A stretch of DNA of 64,000 nt from Haematococcus lacustris. Lineage: Eukaryota > Chlorophyta > Chlorophyceae > Chlamydomonadales > Haematococcaceae. How positions within the stretch are numbered: the stretch's first letter is position 1; each line of letters begins with the position of its first letter. Position numbers and translations under genes: made by a program. The stretch is taken from the NCBI GenBank assembly GCA_030144725.1, contig JASKMD010000155.1:518001-582000 (forward strand). Direction: 5' to 3'. Of the stretch, positions 12,001 through 23,799 are shown in pieces. Under the pieces are notes generated by a model, which had not been told where the DNA came from, ran no database searches, and saw only the letters and a program-made list of their open reading frames with translations.

Positions 12001-12714
12001 CCACGGCATCATGAGTAGAGGCAGTAGCAGGGGTGCAAGGCTGTTGCCCATGAGGTGCTACTGAGAGTGTTGAATACTGCACAGTAAGGCCTGGGTTGCA
12101 CGCAGCTAGTAGGACAGGGAGTATGTCAGGCCATGTGCCAGCCTGAGGTGCCGCAAGCTGCGGCCAGACCGGCGCTATGCATGCCGTGCATGATGTGAAC
12201 ATCATGATGCCAAACATGCTGACAATGACAATGAAGGTGTCAGTGAGGCACAAGATGAGCCATAGAACAGGGAGGACAGGGAGTCAGAGGTATTCTACGC
12301 CCAGGTACCCAGCAGTGGGATGAGCAGCAGTGACTACCACACCACATTCAACGTCGATTCACACAACTACCTTGCAGGTTCTGCATGGATTGCTGGCATG
12401 TCGGTATTGGTGCAACGCTTGCTGTAGAGGGGAGGGTGCGCCAGCCTCTAGGTCACTGCATAGACTGCCTGGGCCAGCTGGTGCCGCAGCCTGGTTGCCT
12501 GATTTCTCTCTGTCTGCTCCACCCACAGCTTGAGCTGGTGATATCGAGTGGGGCGCACCACACACACCAATTGCCAGCCTCGATGAAGCTGAATGATCCC
12601 CTGCTGGACTGGCATGCAGACTATGCTGGCTTGCGTGGGTGGCGTTGGCAGGTGCTGCATTAGGGGACACAGTCGGACTTGCTCCTCTGCCATGGTGGTG
12701 GTGGGGGTGAGCAA
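9056..12714 (-). CDS. START/SRPBCC-type lipid-binding protein
   Basis: Minus-strand exons with consistent phases, 5' to 3': one ending at 11806, then 11321-11460, 10819-10936, 10435-10547, 9904-10095 and 9056-9226 (stop at 9056-9058). Together they give a continuous domain: VEVWAVSRAGWTLVTPGPMR, an HSFRARCELQAPLE strand, LSKTWNKYAVDS, WFPWPLSNVN, GIDLLEEHGCFLTSLHTP, TMVLHVDPHLTFVPQFIITF, and a C-terminal basic helix (AIAKRLRERASLYDLVRK). This matches plant START-like proteins of the polyketide cyclase/lipid transport superfamily, which bind a hydrophobic ligand in a helix-grip pocket. No signal peptide or membrane span is seen. The 5' end is uncertain: the exon at 11806 may begin near 12000, and 12460-12714 looks like an N-terminal exon (HRGWQLVCVVRP...LKLWVEQTE), but I found no clean donor joining them. 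Confidence 0.65.
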
Positions 12715-12829
12715 ATGTCGGTTCTAAAAAGTCCAGCTTGCTGTGATTGCTGCGTGCACTGATGAACGATGAAGCGCTGCGTGCGCTGGTGAAGGAGGCC
12801 TCCTGCACGCCAGGGCAAGGCATTGCTGT

Positions 12830-13068
12830 ATTTGCATGACGTTGTCTGTTGTGCATTGTGGGCTGCAGCATAAGGCTTGTCAGCCAGCTCCACGCTGTGG
12901 GAGCCGCACCTCCCACGCACGATCGGACATGTCGCTTGCCGGTTGCAAGTCCAGGTGATGGGGTGCGACCCATCCCAGCAAGGCACCCACAGACGTGGAC
13001 GCTCCGGGCTCTTTTGAGCTAGCACCGCTCGTGCGGTCACTTGCTACGGGTGACAACGAGACTGCCAG
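12830..13068 (-). repeat. Dispersed repeat family C, copy 1
   Basis: The reverse complement of this stretch matches 41737-41905: TCTCGTTGTCACCCGTAGCA, CACGAGCGGTGC, GTGCGTGGGAGGTGCGGCTC, AGCTGGCTGACAAGCCTTA and a CAACGTCATGCAAA end. Copy 1 has about 100 bp (around 12940-13045) that is absent from copy 2. No coding function is known. Confidence 0.85.
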
Positions 13069-13261
13069 CGTAGGAGACTGAGTCTTGCTAAGTGGTAGGC
13101 CGTTTTGAGCTTCGCACTGTGCGGCATCCAAGTCTCGAGGCGATTCCTGTGAGAACAGGTGCATTGCTTCAGCTCGTTCAGGGCCTTCCTTTAGCCGAAC
13201 CCCTCACCTGCTTGATCGCGGGGCAAAAGCACGGAAGCCGGAAGAAACACGGCATCCCGTC

Positions 13262-13425
13262 GGCAGCCCTAGCAACGCAGCTACGGCACGAGCTGCAGGT
13301 TGCTTCTACCTACTCAGCAGCCAACATTGGTTCCTGAATTGGCAAAAAAGGCCCACTGCTTGCGAACCTTGCACATGGCTTGCAATAAAATTGCGTCTTA
13401 CATGTTTGGCCTGCAACACGCAAAC
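13262..13425 (+). repeat. Dispersed repeat family D, copy 1
   Basis: Blocks GCAGCTACGGCACGAGCTGC, AACATTGGTTCCTGAATTGG, ACTGCTTGCGAACCTTGCA and CACATGTTTGGC-like sequence recur in the same order at 18915-19260, next to the acetylglutamate kinase gene. The function is unknown; it is probably transposon-derived. Confidence 0.7.
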
Positions 13426-13559
13426 GACCACGAGGCCGTAATGGCGCAGCAGTGACAGTGAACCACCGTGTGCCATGAGCCATAGTCCTCCACCTAAGCC
13501 CTGACCGTGACTTGCACCCTGCCAGTCACCATGCCTTGGCCTGAGGCCACCTTGTGTCT

Positions 13560-13860
13560 ATTGTGTGACTTGGCTGCAGACCATCAAAGCGAGCAAGCTA
13601 CCCTGTCACTCAGCTACCACAGGCCGCCCCCTTGCACTGGCATATGGTGCAGCAGGTTTCATTCGGTGGCTCTATTGGCAGCAGGGGTATCCATGTCGTA
13701 CAAATACAGAAGGAGGCCTGCAAGCAGCTGCCCGGGCCGATGCTGCTGGCGCATGAGTCCCGCACCAGCCGAGTCAGCTCTGCCCTCCCAGACGTGGTGC
13801 AAGGCCCGCCAGAGTCCTTATATGAGAGACATTTTGCTAGACAGCTACATACTCAGGCAA
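13560..13860 (+). pseudogene. Fanzor (TnpB-family) nuclease remnant, RuvC-II region
   Basis: One frame gives a segment ending KEACKQLPGPMLLAHESRTS and RVSSALPDVVQ. In algal Fanzor proteins this position normally reads like LVDEFRTSRVSSAVN, carrying the RuvC-II glutamate. A preceding piece (LALAYGAAGF) is in another frame, so at least one frameshift separates them. Fanzors are RNA-guided nucleases encoded in eukaryotic transposons and related to bacterial TnpB. Here the HES triad in place of VDEF, the frameshift and the lack of flanking domains mark a dead fragment. Repeat family B follows directly at 13845. The identification is from memory of the family pattern, not from a search. Confidence 0.6.
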
Positions 13861-14092
13861 ACAAAACTCATTAACCATGAAACAACTGGTTTGACTGTGG
13901 GTAATCTCACTCAGCTACTCCAGTCAAGTTGAAGCATCCTCGTACAAACCCCACACTGGCGGCATGCCCCCCCTAGACCACTGGGCACCTCAATAGAACT
14001 AACAGCTCGACGCTCATTCGGCTGCTAGCCTGTGTAAACTACTAGGGCTTATGCGTTGTTGCGGGCCCGGCCATCAATACTCCGAATGCCAG
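13845..14092. repeat. Dispersed repeat family B, copy 2
   Basis: Strong match to 21684-21930: TTGACTGTGGGTAATCTCAC, AGCTACTCCAGTCAAGT, GTGTAAACTACTAGGGC and TTGTTGCGGGCCCGGCCATC. It adjoins the Fanzor remnant, so the two may belong to one transposon. Confidence 0.85.
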
Positions 14093-14116
14093 GCTTCTGA
14101 AAATAGCCGTATTTTA

Positions 14117-14198
14117 TGAAATCTTGCACTGAAATCTTTCACGAAATCTTGCACTGAAATCTTGCACTGAAATCTTGCACTGAAATGTTTCACTGCAA
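14117..14198. repeat. 13-bp tandem repeat
   Basis: About six copies of TGAAATCTTGCAC with CTTTCAC and GTTTCAC variants, AT-rich against a GC-rich background. It lies between repeat family B and the first pentamer array. The stretch from there to 14380 shows no gene. Confidence 0.9.
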
Positions 14199-14380
14199 CA
14201 AATGAAATCCCGGTAGCCCCCCAGCACCCGGCAGCACGAGTCGAGCTAGCAGTAGCGGCCAGCCAGCCCACTCTAGCCATGCCATGCCCACACACCACAC
14301 TGACCCAGCCCATCCCTCCCCCAGGGGGACAGCAATAGGAGAGCCAAACCACCGTACTTGATGTGCAACATGGCTTGGGT

Positions 14381-16291
14381 GCGGTGCGGTGCGGTGCGGT
14401 GCGGTGCGGTGCGGTGCGGTGCGGGGCGGTGCGGGGCGGGGCGGGGCGGGGCGGGGCGGGGCGGGGCGGGGCGGGGCGGGGCGGGGCGGGGCGGGGCGGG
14501 GCGGGGCGGGGCGGGGCGGGGCGGGGCGGGGCGGGGCGGGGCGGGGCGGGGCGGGGCGGGGCGGGGCGGGGCGGGGCGGGGCGGGGCGGGGCGGGGCGGG
14601 GCGGGGCGGGGCGGGGCGGGGCGGGGCGGGGCGGGGCGGGGCGGGGCGGGGCGGGGCGGGGCGGGGCGGGGCGGGGCGGGGCGGGGCGGGGCGGGGCGGG
14701 GCGGGGCGGGGCGGGGCGGGGCGGGGCGGGGCGGGGCGGGGCGGGGCGGGGCGGGGCGGGGCGGGGCGGGGCGGGGCGGGGCGGGGCGGGGCGGGGCGGG
14801 GCGGGGCGGGGCGGGGCGGGGCGGGGCGGGGCGGGGCGGGGCGGGGCGGGGCGGGGCGGGGCGGGGCGGGGCGGGGCGGGGCGGGGCGGGGCGGGGCGGG
14901 GCGGGGCGGGGCGGGGCGGGGCGGGGCGGGGCGGGGCGGGGCGGGGCGGGGCGGGGCGGGGCGGGGCGGGGCGGGGCGGGGCGGGGCGGGGCGGGGCGGG
15001 GCGGGGCGGGGCGGGGCGGGGCGGGGCGGGGCGGGGCGGGGCGGGGCGGGGCGGGGCGGGGCGGGGCGGGGCGGGGCGGGGCGGGGCGGGGCGGGGCGGG
15101 GCGGGGCGGGGCGGGGCGGGGCGGGGCGGGGCGGGGCGGGGCGGGGCGGGGCGGGGCGGGGCGGGGCGGGGCGGGGCGGGGCGGGGCGGGGCGGGGCGGG
15201 GCGGGGCGGGGCGGGGCGGGGCGGGGCGGGGCGGGGCGGGGCGGGGCGGGGCGGGGCGGGGCGGGGCGGGGCGGGGCGGGGCGGGGCGGGGCGGGGCGGG
15301 GCGGGGCGGGGCGGGGCGGGGCGGGGCGGGGCGGGGCGGGGCGGGGCGGGGCGGGGCGGGGCGGGGCGGGGCGGGGCGGGGCGGGGCGGGGCGGGGCGGG
15401 GCGGGGCGGGGCGGGGCGGGGCGGGGCGGGGCGGGGCGGGGCGGGGCGGGGCGGGGCGGGGCGGGGCGGGGCGGGGCGGGGCGGGGCGGGGCGGGGCGGG
15501 GCGGGGCGGGGCGGGGCGGGGCGGGGCGGGGCGGGGCGGGGCGGGGCGGGGCGGGGCGGGGCGGGGCGGGGCGGGGCGGGGCGGGGCGGGGCGGGGCGGG
15601 GCGGGGCGGGGCGGGGCGGGGCGGGGCGGGGCGGGGCGGGGCGGGGCGGGGCGGGGCGGGGCGGGGCGGGGCGGGGCGGGGCGGGGCGGGGCGGGGCGGG
15701 GCGGGGCGGGGCGGGGCGGGGCGGGGCGGGGCGGGGCGGGGCGGGGCGGGGCGGGGCGGGGCGGGGCGGGGCGGGGCGGGGCGGGGCGGGGCGGGGCGGG
15801 GCGGGGCGGGGCGGGGCGGGGCGGGGCGGGGCGGGGCGGGGCGGGGCGGGGCGGGGCGGGGCGGGGCGGGGCGGGGCGGGGCGGGGCGGGGCGGGGCGGG
15901 GCGGGGCGGGGCGGGGCGGGGCGGGGCGGGGCGGGGCGGGGCGGGGCGGGGCGGGGCGGGGCGGGGCGGGGCGGGGCGGGGCGGGGCGGGGCGGGGCGGG
16001 GCGGGGCGGGGCGGGGCGGGGCGGGGCGGGGCGGGGCGGGGCGGGGCGGGGCGGGGCGGGGCGGGGCGGGGCGGGGCGGGGTGGGGTGGGGTGGGGTGGG
16101 GTGGGGTGGGGTGGGGTGGGGTGGGGTGGGGTGGGGTGGGGTGGGGTGGGGTGGGGTGGGGTGGGGTGGGGTGGGGTGGGGTGGGGTGGGGTGGGGTGGG
16201 GTGGGGTGGGGTGGGGTGGGGTGGGGTGGGGTGGGGTGGGGTGGGGTGGGGTGGGGTGGGGTGGGGTGGGGTGGGGTGGGGTGGGGTGGGG
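14381..16291. repeat. Three-block pentamer array (GCGGT, GCGGG, GTGGG)
   Basis: A 1.9 kb array of 5-bp units in three blocks. About nine GCGGT units (14381-14425) pass through a short mixed zone to roughly 330 GCGGG units (to 16080), which change abruptly to 42 GTGGG units (16081-16290). I saw no interruption in the long central block. The plus strand is G-rich with a run of four Gs in every unit, so G-quadruplex or R-loop formation is plausible. The right edge runs into an element A terminus (16303-16327). The giant Arg-Pro-Ala and Gly-Arg reading frames across it are artefacts of the pentamer. Confidence 0.98.
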
Positions 16292-16327
16292 GTTACGAAC
16301 GCCATGTTGGGAACGCCTGACTTTAAG

Positions 16328-16960
16328 TCAGGCGACCCCAACTAACAAAAAATGACAGGAAATGATAGGAAACCGACCCCTGGTAATCAAAAGGACGCCG
16401 CGTCTCAGCCACGTGGTTTCAATTTATGTTTCGCACATCACTGGATAGTGGACTCCGTCAGCTATGCGGTGAAACATGTATGATTAAATACTGTGCACTG
16501 TGCTGAGTGCTATGGCGGCTCGAATCTTGACATTCAAATTCATGTCAGTTTTGCTCATGCGGGCCTCGCCGCGACCGACCGCCGCGACCGACGTGGCCCA
16601 GTAGCATCTGCAAACAGTCAGGGACAGTCGCCGCAGTCAAAACAATTCACATGGCACGCAAAACCGATGTAACGACGCCCCTCCACCCATGCTCGGAAGT
16701 ATACAAGGCTCTGGCTCGATAGCAGGCGCAGCTCCATCACTGATGCCGCTACGTACCACTAGAACAACCGGTTGTGAGCAGCTGAGGTGTGTCCGCGCTC
16801 GCTTGCGCCGGCATGGACTCTGATGCAAGGATTAAAGCGCCGCTTGCCAGTAGATGCGGAGTAATTCGCAGGTGCTAATGCAACAAACGCTATCGAAATC
16901 GGTGCACTTTGTAGCGAGTACTTGCATTAAGATTACCAATCCCATGTTGGGGACTCCTGA
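16328..16960 (+). mobile_element. Element A, short copy (internal deletion), TIR and 7-bp TSD
   Basis: Terminal inverted repeats TCAGGCGACCCCAAC (16328-16342) and GTTGGGGACTCCTGA (16946-16960), flanked on both sides by CTTTAAG (16321-16327 and 16961-16967). It is 633 bp. Its two halves align to the two ends of the 17231-18900 copy; 1,038 bp corresponding to 17613-18650 are absent. No transposase is recognisable, so the copy is non-autonomous. The superfamily is uncertain because a 7-bp target duplication is unusual. Confidence 0.85.
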
Positions 16961-16984
16961 CTTTAAGCCATCATAAGCAAGTCT

Positions 16985-17157
16985 TATGATCGGTCGCGCC
17001 CTAGGACCCGGCTATCAATACTCCGCCTGTACTCTGCAGCCCGGTGGAGCCGCTGCCTGGCCTTGGGCAGCCTGTCATTGACCAGCATGTAGCGCTGCTG
17101 GTACTCCTTGCCAACGGGAGTCAGAGCCTCAAGGCCCTCACAGCTGCACAGCTCCAG
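16985..17157 (-). pseudogene. Transposon-encoded fragment (KEYQQRY block)
   Basis: Minus-strand frame with LTPVGKEYQQRYMLVNDRLP and ARQRLHRAAEYRRSID. The same block recurs at 21905-22054 with few changes (KRVNDRLPKAKQRLHRAAEY), so it is a conserved coding piece of a dispersed element, basic and helix-forming. It may be the N-terminal part of the protein whose C-terminal pieces are the Fanzor remnants; that link is a guess. Element A copy 2 begins 74 bp to the right. Confidence 0.5.
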
Positions 17158-17230
17158 TAACACAGCTACAACTCCCCTACTTAAGATGGAACAGGGTGTT
17201 GCCTGTGGCTGTGGGCGAGGGGGCTTATAC

Positions 17231-18900
17231 TCAGGCGACCCCAACTTTCAAAAAATGGCAGGAAATGATAGGAAACCGACCCCTGGTAATCAAAACGACG
17301 CCGCGTCTCAGCCACATGGTCTCTATTTACGTTTCGCACATCCCTGGATAGAGGACTCTGTCAGCTATGCGGTGCAGCTTGTAACATTAAATATTGTGCA
17401 GTGTGCTGAGTGCTATGGCGGCTCAAATCTCGACATTTAAATTCATGCCAGTTTTGCTCATGCGGGCCTCGCCGCGACCGACCGCCGCGACCGACGTGGC
17501 CCAGTAGCCTCTGCAAACAGTCAGGGACAGTCGCCGCAGTCAAAACAATGCACATGGCACGCCAAACCGATGTAACGACGCCCCTCCACCCATGCTCGGA
17601 AGTATACAAGGCTGCTGCATTGCTTGACCGCTTCGTGAGTAGTACCTACTACCTGGCCACTCTGTAAGGCCACACAAGGTGTGTAGGCCATTGCTACGTT
17701 ACCTTGCTCGACTTGTTGGGTCCGATCCCTCCCGCCCGCCCTCCGCTTGCGTGTCAAGCTTGTGTCCAGCTCCGCCCTGACCCCCTGCTGCTCCGCTGGA
17801 GGGGTGGGCAGCCCAGGGGCAGCACCAGCACCAGCTGTCTGCTGCTGCCAGGGGGGTGCAGCAGGAGGGGGGGGCAGGTCAGGGGCAGCACCAGCACCAG
17901 CTGCCTGCTGCTGCCAGGGGGGTGCAGCAGGAGGGGGGGGCAGGTCAGGGGCGGCACCAGCACCAGCTGCCTGCTGCTGCCAGGGGGGTGCAGCAGGAGG
18001 GGGGGGCAGGTCAGGTGCGGCACCAGCACCAGCTGCCTGCTGCTGCCAGGGGGGTGCAGCAGGAGGGGGGGGCAGGTCAGGTGCGGCACCAGCACCAGCT
18101 GCCTGCTGCTGCCAGGGGGGTGCAGCAGGAGGGGGGGGCAGGTAAGGGGCGGCACCAGCATCAGCACCAGCACCTGCCTCCTGCTCATTCCCATGCAGGC
18201 CGGTCAATGTGTTGTGTGTCAATGGGCTGGGGCTGGGAGGGGGTGGGAGGGGGTGGGAGGGGGTGGGGCTGGGGCTGGGAGGGGGTGGGGCTGCCAGGGG
18301 GTGGTCCGGTTGGGCTAGTCAGCACTGCAAGGCAAAGTTAGGTCACGCCAAAGTATGTTCCCGCAAGCCTACTCAATGAAATGACGTGCTTTCTTCTCCA
18401 ACAGCAGTGTCGTTGAGTAAGGAACAATGTTGACACTCGAAAGTCTGGAAAGTCATAGTGGTCAGCTCACAACATGCCGATTTGTGCAAGGGGTCCCCTT
18501 TTTCTGTGTGGCTGGCTAGAGAGACCTCTTTCCATTCGCACCTCGCAGCAATGTCGAGTGTCAACTTGCCCAACGACGGTCCTCCGACACCGCCTGCACC
18601 AATGAAAGGCTTGCGGAGTGAGCCTGGCGGGCTAAACATTGATTGTACTTCTGGCTCGATAGCAAGCGCAGTTCTATCACTGATGCCGCTACATACCACT
18701 AGAACAATCGGTTATGAGCAGCTGAGGTGTGTCCGCGATCGCTTGCGCCGGCATGGCCTCACTTGCAAGGATTAACGCGCCGCTTGGCAGTAGACGCGTA
18801 GTAATTCGCCGGTGCCAATGTGACAAACGCTATCGAAAACGGTGCAGTATAGAGTGAGTATTTGCATGAAGATTACCAATCCCATGTTGGGGACTCCTGA
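17231..18900 (+). mobile_element. Element A, long copy, TIR and 7-bp TSD
   Basis: Termini TCAGGCGACCCCAAC (17231-17245) and GTTGGGGACTCCTGA (18886-18900), flanked by CTTATAC on both sides (17224-17230 and 18901-18907). It is 1,670 bp. It has a minus-strand open frame (17521-18222) made largely of a 22-residue Pro/Ala/Gln repeat and ending with Cys/His pairs (HVHCFDCGDC). A second minus frame (18373-18699) contains CCELTTMTFQTFECQHC. I recognise no DDE transposase; the element is probably non-autonomous or encodes an unfamiliar protein. Confidence 0.85.
17815..18155. repeat. 66-bp minisatellite inside element A
   Basis: Just over five copies of a 66-bp unit containing CAGCTGCCTGCTGCTGCCAG and a run of Gs followed by CAGGT. 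On the minus strand it encodes a 22-residue unit (LPPPPAAPPWQQQAAGAGAA plus two residues). Copies differ at only a few positions. The short element A copy lacks it. Confidence 0.93.
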
Positions 18901-18914
18901 CTTATACTAGTGCA

Positions 18915-19270
18915 GCACGGCACTAGCAAAGCTACGGCACGAGCTGCGGGCTATGGATACATACTTAGCTGGTAACATTGGTCCTTGATCTGGGAAAGAG
19001 GATTTGGCCTATTGCTTGCGCAAGTTGCATTGTACGATTGCACTGTACACTGAACACTAGTGTGCCAGTCTAGTGGAGTACCGGGCTGCAGAGTACAGGT
19101 GTACAGTACTACCCTTCACTAGCGCGTGGTGTGAGCGGCAGGCCTGTCACGGATTGGCATGGCCAATGGCCGGGGTGACCACAAGTACAATCAATCGAGC
19201 ATGCACTGCAAGGCTTGCAACAACATTGCATCGCACATGTTTGGCTCGCTTTACACAAACACGACATTGT
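18915..19270 (+). repeat. Dispersed repeat family D, copy 2
   Basis: Matches 13262-13425 in blocks: AAGCTACGGCACGAGCTGCG, AACATTGGTCCTTGATCTGG, TTGCTTGCGCAAGTTGCA, and at 19200-19260 AAGGCTTGCAACAACATTGC and CACATGTTTGGCTCG. About 150 bp in the middle differ. It ends within 60 bp of the kinase start codon, so it may supply promoter sequence to that gene. Confidence 0.65.
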
Positions 19271-19318
19271 CGCTGCCGCGTGTTGCATCTGATTAGTTGA
19301 GAAAAGAAAGGATAGCAT

Positions 19319-21493
<2,175 letters not shown>

Positions 21494-21650
21494 CCATGCC
21501 CTGTGCAACAAACAACTTGGCCGCATGGAGGCAGCCAAGGCAGGGCCGCATGCTCCTGACCTTGCGATGGTGGAGTGTGTGGTGAGATGCATGGGGTTCA
21601 CACAGGTTAGGTTGATGCGTCACACAGAATATCTCGACTCTACCCCACCT

Positions 21651-21663
21651 TGTAACCTTGTAA
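21651..21663 (+). terminator. Probable polyadenylation signal of the NAGK gene
   Basis: TGTAA occurs twice within 13 bp (21651 and 21659), about 160 bp after the NAGK stop. TGTAA is the usual green-algal poly(A) signal. Confidence 0.6.
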
Positions 21664-21683
21664 TCCTCCTCCTTGGCAGGCAA

Positions 21684-22060
21684 GCAAAACTTGTTTGACT
21701 GTGGAACAACTTGTTTGACTGTGGGTAACCTCACTCTAAGCTACTCCAGTCAAGTGGAAGCATCCTCGGTCGCACCCTTCATGACTACACACCCCACACC
21801 GGTGGTATCACCCCCCTAAGCCACTGGGTACCTGATCAAAACAGCTTAACGCTTACAAGGCGCTTACAAGCCTGTGTAAGCTACTAGGGCCTACGCATTG
21901 TTGCGGGCCCGGCCATCAATACCCCGCCAATATTCTGCAGCCCGGTGGAGCCGCTGCTTGGCCTTGGGCAGCCGGTCATTGACCCGCTTGTAGCGCTGCT
22001 GGTACTCCTTGCCAACGGGAGTCAGAGCCTGAAGGCCCTCACAGCTGCACAGCTGCAGTG
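21684..22060. repeat. Dispersed repeat family B, longest copy with coding block
   Basis: The left part matches 13845-14092 (GTGGGTAACCTCACTCTAAG, GTGTAAGCTACTAGGGCCTA). The right part (21905-22054, minus strand) encodes the KEYQQRY block shared with 16985-17157, ending at a TAG after RARNNA. This copy joins the two halves seen separately elsewhere and so gives the family's order: coding block, stop, then a 3' non-coding part. It lies just past the NAGK poly(A) site. Confidence 0.8.
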
Positions 22061-22312
22061 GTCGTGCTAGGGGGTGCATCAGGTCGCCATCCAACAGGAG
22101 TGCCGGCAACCGAAGTGGGGCGGAAGTGATGTCCATTGCATTCCATTCGCCATCTACAGCTACATACTAAGCCGTAGTGATGGTGCAGTCGGTGCGCTGT
22201 GTCAAATGTGCGGCTGTCCGGCGGTAGCGCTTGCCATGTTGGGCAGAATTTTTCTCATGTAGCAAAAAATGGCTTTTCTACTTGCAGAGCTCAGCCCCCG
22301 GCCCTTGCTCAG

Positions 22313-22714
22313 ATGACCACCGCTTCTGCCACACGCGCTAGGAGGTCTAGCAAAGCTTCTAACGGGGCACGCCACAGGGCTAGCATGCTTGCAGCCGCCG
22401 CTCAGGCCCTCTTCAAGTACAAGAGGGGGGTTGCGCGCCCTTTTGTGTGTGCTGTGGCAAAACAGCATGGCGTCCCCCGCTCCACCTTAGCGACCTTATT
22501 AACAGGGGGGGGTAGGGTTGCTACAAGGGGGAGACCGACAGCTTTGACTGCGGCCGAGGAGATGCAGCTGGTCAGCATTGTCAAGGGGGCCCAAGCCAAG
22601 GGTAGGGGGGTGACCAGATTGGACCTCCTTGGAGCAGTGCAGCGGGCCTGCGAGGTCCGTATGAGCAAGGGCCTGCCACACTTCTTCCCTGCTGCAAGCC
22701 CGAGCAGCAAATAA
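22313..22714 (+). pseudogene. Psq-type HTH fragment of a pogo/CENP-B-like transposase
   Basis: A 133-codon frame beginning at ATG 22313, after an acceptor-like CTTGCAG, and ending TAA at 22712-22714. It reads AVAKQHGVPRSTLATLL, then GGRVATRGRPTALTAAEE, then QLVSIVKGAQAKG and VTRLDLLGAVQRACE. This is the helix-turn-helix plus linker of pogo/Tigger/CENP-B-type DNA-binding regions: a GVPRSTL recognition helix and a GRPTALT hook. The DDE catalytic domain is missing. AATAAA-like, AT-rich sequence follows the stop. Confidence 0.65.
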
Positions 22715-22790
22715 AGCCATTGAATTAAATTGAATTTATTAGTATGAATTAATAGTAGATAAAACCATACTAAACGAAGCCATTAAAGCG

Positions 22791-23038
22791 TGCGTTTGCC
22801 AAGACGTGCCTAAACCCCCCCAACAAGGAGCAGCTGCTGGTAGCTGCTAAAGTCTCCATCCAAGCTGGCAAGAGCATGGCGACTCTAGCACCATGGAAGC
22901 GCCTAAATGTGACCAACGATATGATGGATGTAGCTGTTAGTTGCTCAATGGAGGAGCAACCTCCGTTGTATTTACGGGCAATGGACCAGTTCTACAACAG
23001 GCAGGAGCTGGAAAAGCAGGTTTCCATGAGGGCAGCTT
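22791..23038 (+). pseudogene. Possible C-terminal remnant of the same transposase
   Basis: Open frame without a start Met: AFAKTCLNPPNKEQLLVAAK, then QAGKSMATLAPWKRLNVTND, then SCSMEEQPPLYLRAMDQFYN, ending in TAG. AT content and codon use match the HTH fragment 80 bp upstream. Together they look like the ends of one transposase gene with the catalytic middle deleted. I do not recognise the domain, so the link is inference from position. Confidence 0.35.
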
Positions 23039-23040
23039 AG

Positions 23041-23734
23041 TATGGCGGAGGGGCTCGTGTGTAAGGGGGGGGGGCACATCGTGATGCTTTACATCTTCGA
23101 CTCACAACACAACTTTCATCAACCATTTCTATTGCATTTGGTGATGAACCCCATGGTGAATACATGTTTAAAAATGCAGGGTAGGGTTTAAGTCAAAGTT
23201 GGGAGTACTGCAAGTGGCCGGATTTAGGTATAGTTAGTTTCTAAACACCCTATTTGGGGGTAATGTCAGAGTTTTGGCCGTATTGTGACAAGCCTGTGGA
23301 GCTCAGGCATAAGTCTGCTACTGTTGAGCAGCAGGCTTAAAGCCCTACTCAGTGATATACAGTTTATTTACTTCGGCGCGGTGGTGGAGAAGTTGTGACG
23401 GTTTTGGCAAAGAAATGACCGGAATTAGGCACTTTACTGTGTAAGCCGTAGTGTAGGAGGTTTTCTGTTGTATTAGTCATTACATAGCTGCAGCAGCTTT
23501 GACTACCTGCTTTCAGCCCATGCCCTTGCACGTCTTTCCCGGCGTATGTGTGCTGCTCACGAAACGGCAACGCTGCACCCTTGTTTCTGTAGCATGCACT
23601 AAACTACACCCCAGAGAGGGCCAGCATGTCCACAAAAGCGGCATGGGATCAGCATCTAATGCATGTGCAGGCCACGGAAGCACACTGCCGTCCTGTCATG
23701 GAAGGGGGTGGGGACCAATGGCGCTGTCCAGTAC
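23041..23734. other. Intergenic, no feature seen
   Basis: AT-richer than its surroundings with a G run at 23068-23077. No protein-like frame. On the minus strand a TGTAA (plus-strand TTACA at 23735-23739) lies about 60 bp past the stop of the next gene and could be its poly(A) signal. Confidence 0.45.
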
Positions 23735-23799
23735 TTACACAGCAGCCATGCGGGGTGTGGTGAGGCAGCCACCCTCCATATCCCCATGTGCCCTCGCCC

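Noticed and set aside
14358..16355. Reading frames of 640-755 codons through the first pentamer array
   Set aside because: They are pure repeat translations (Gly-Arg-Gly or Pro-Arg-Pro-Ala) and exist in several frames on both strands because a 5-bp unit rarely creates stops.
16328..18900. PIF/Harbinger assignment of element A from a TTA duplication
   Set aside because: Copy 1 can be read with TTA, but copy 2 then gives TAT; the 7-bp reading fits both copies without mismatch.
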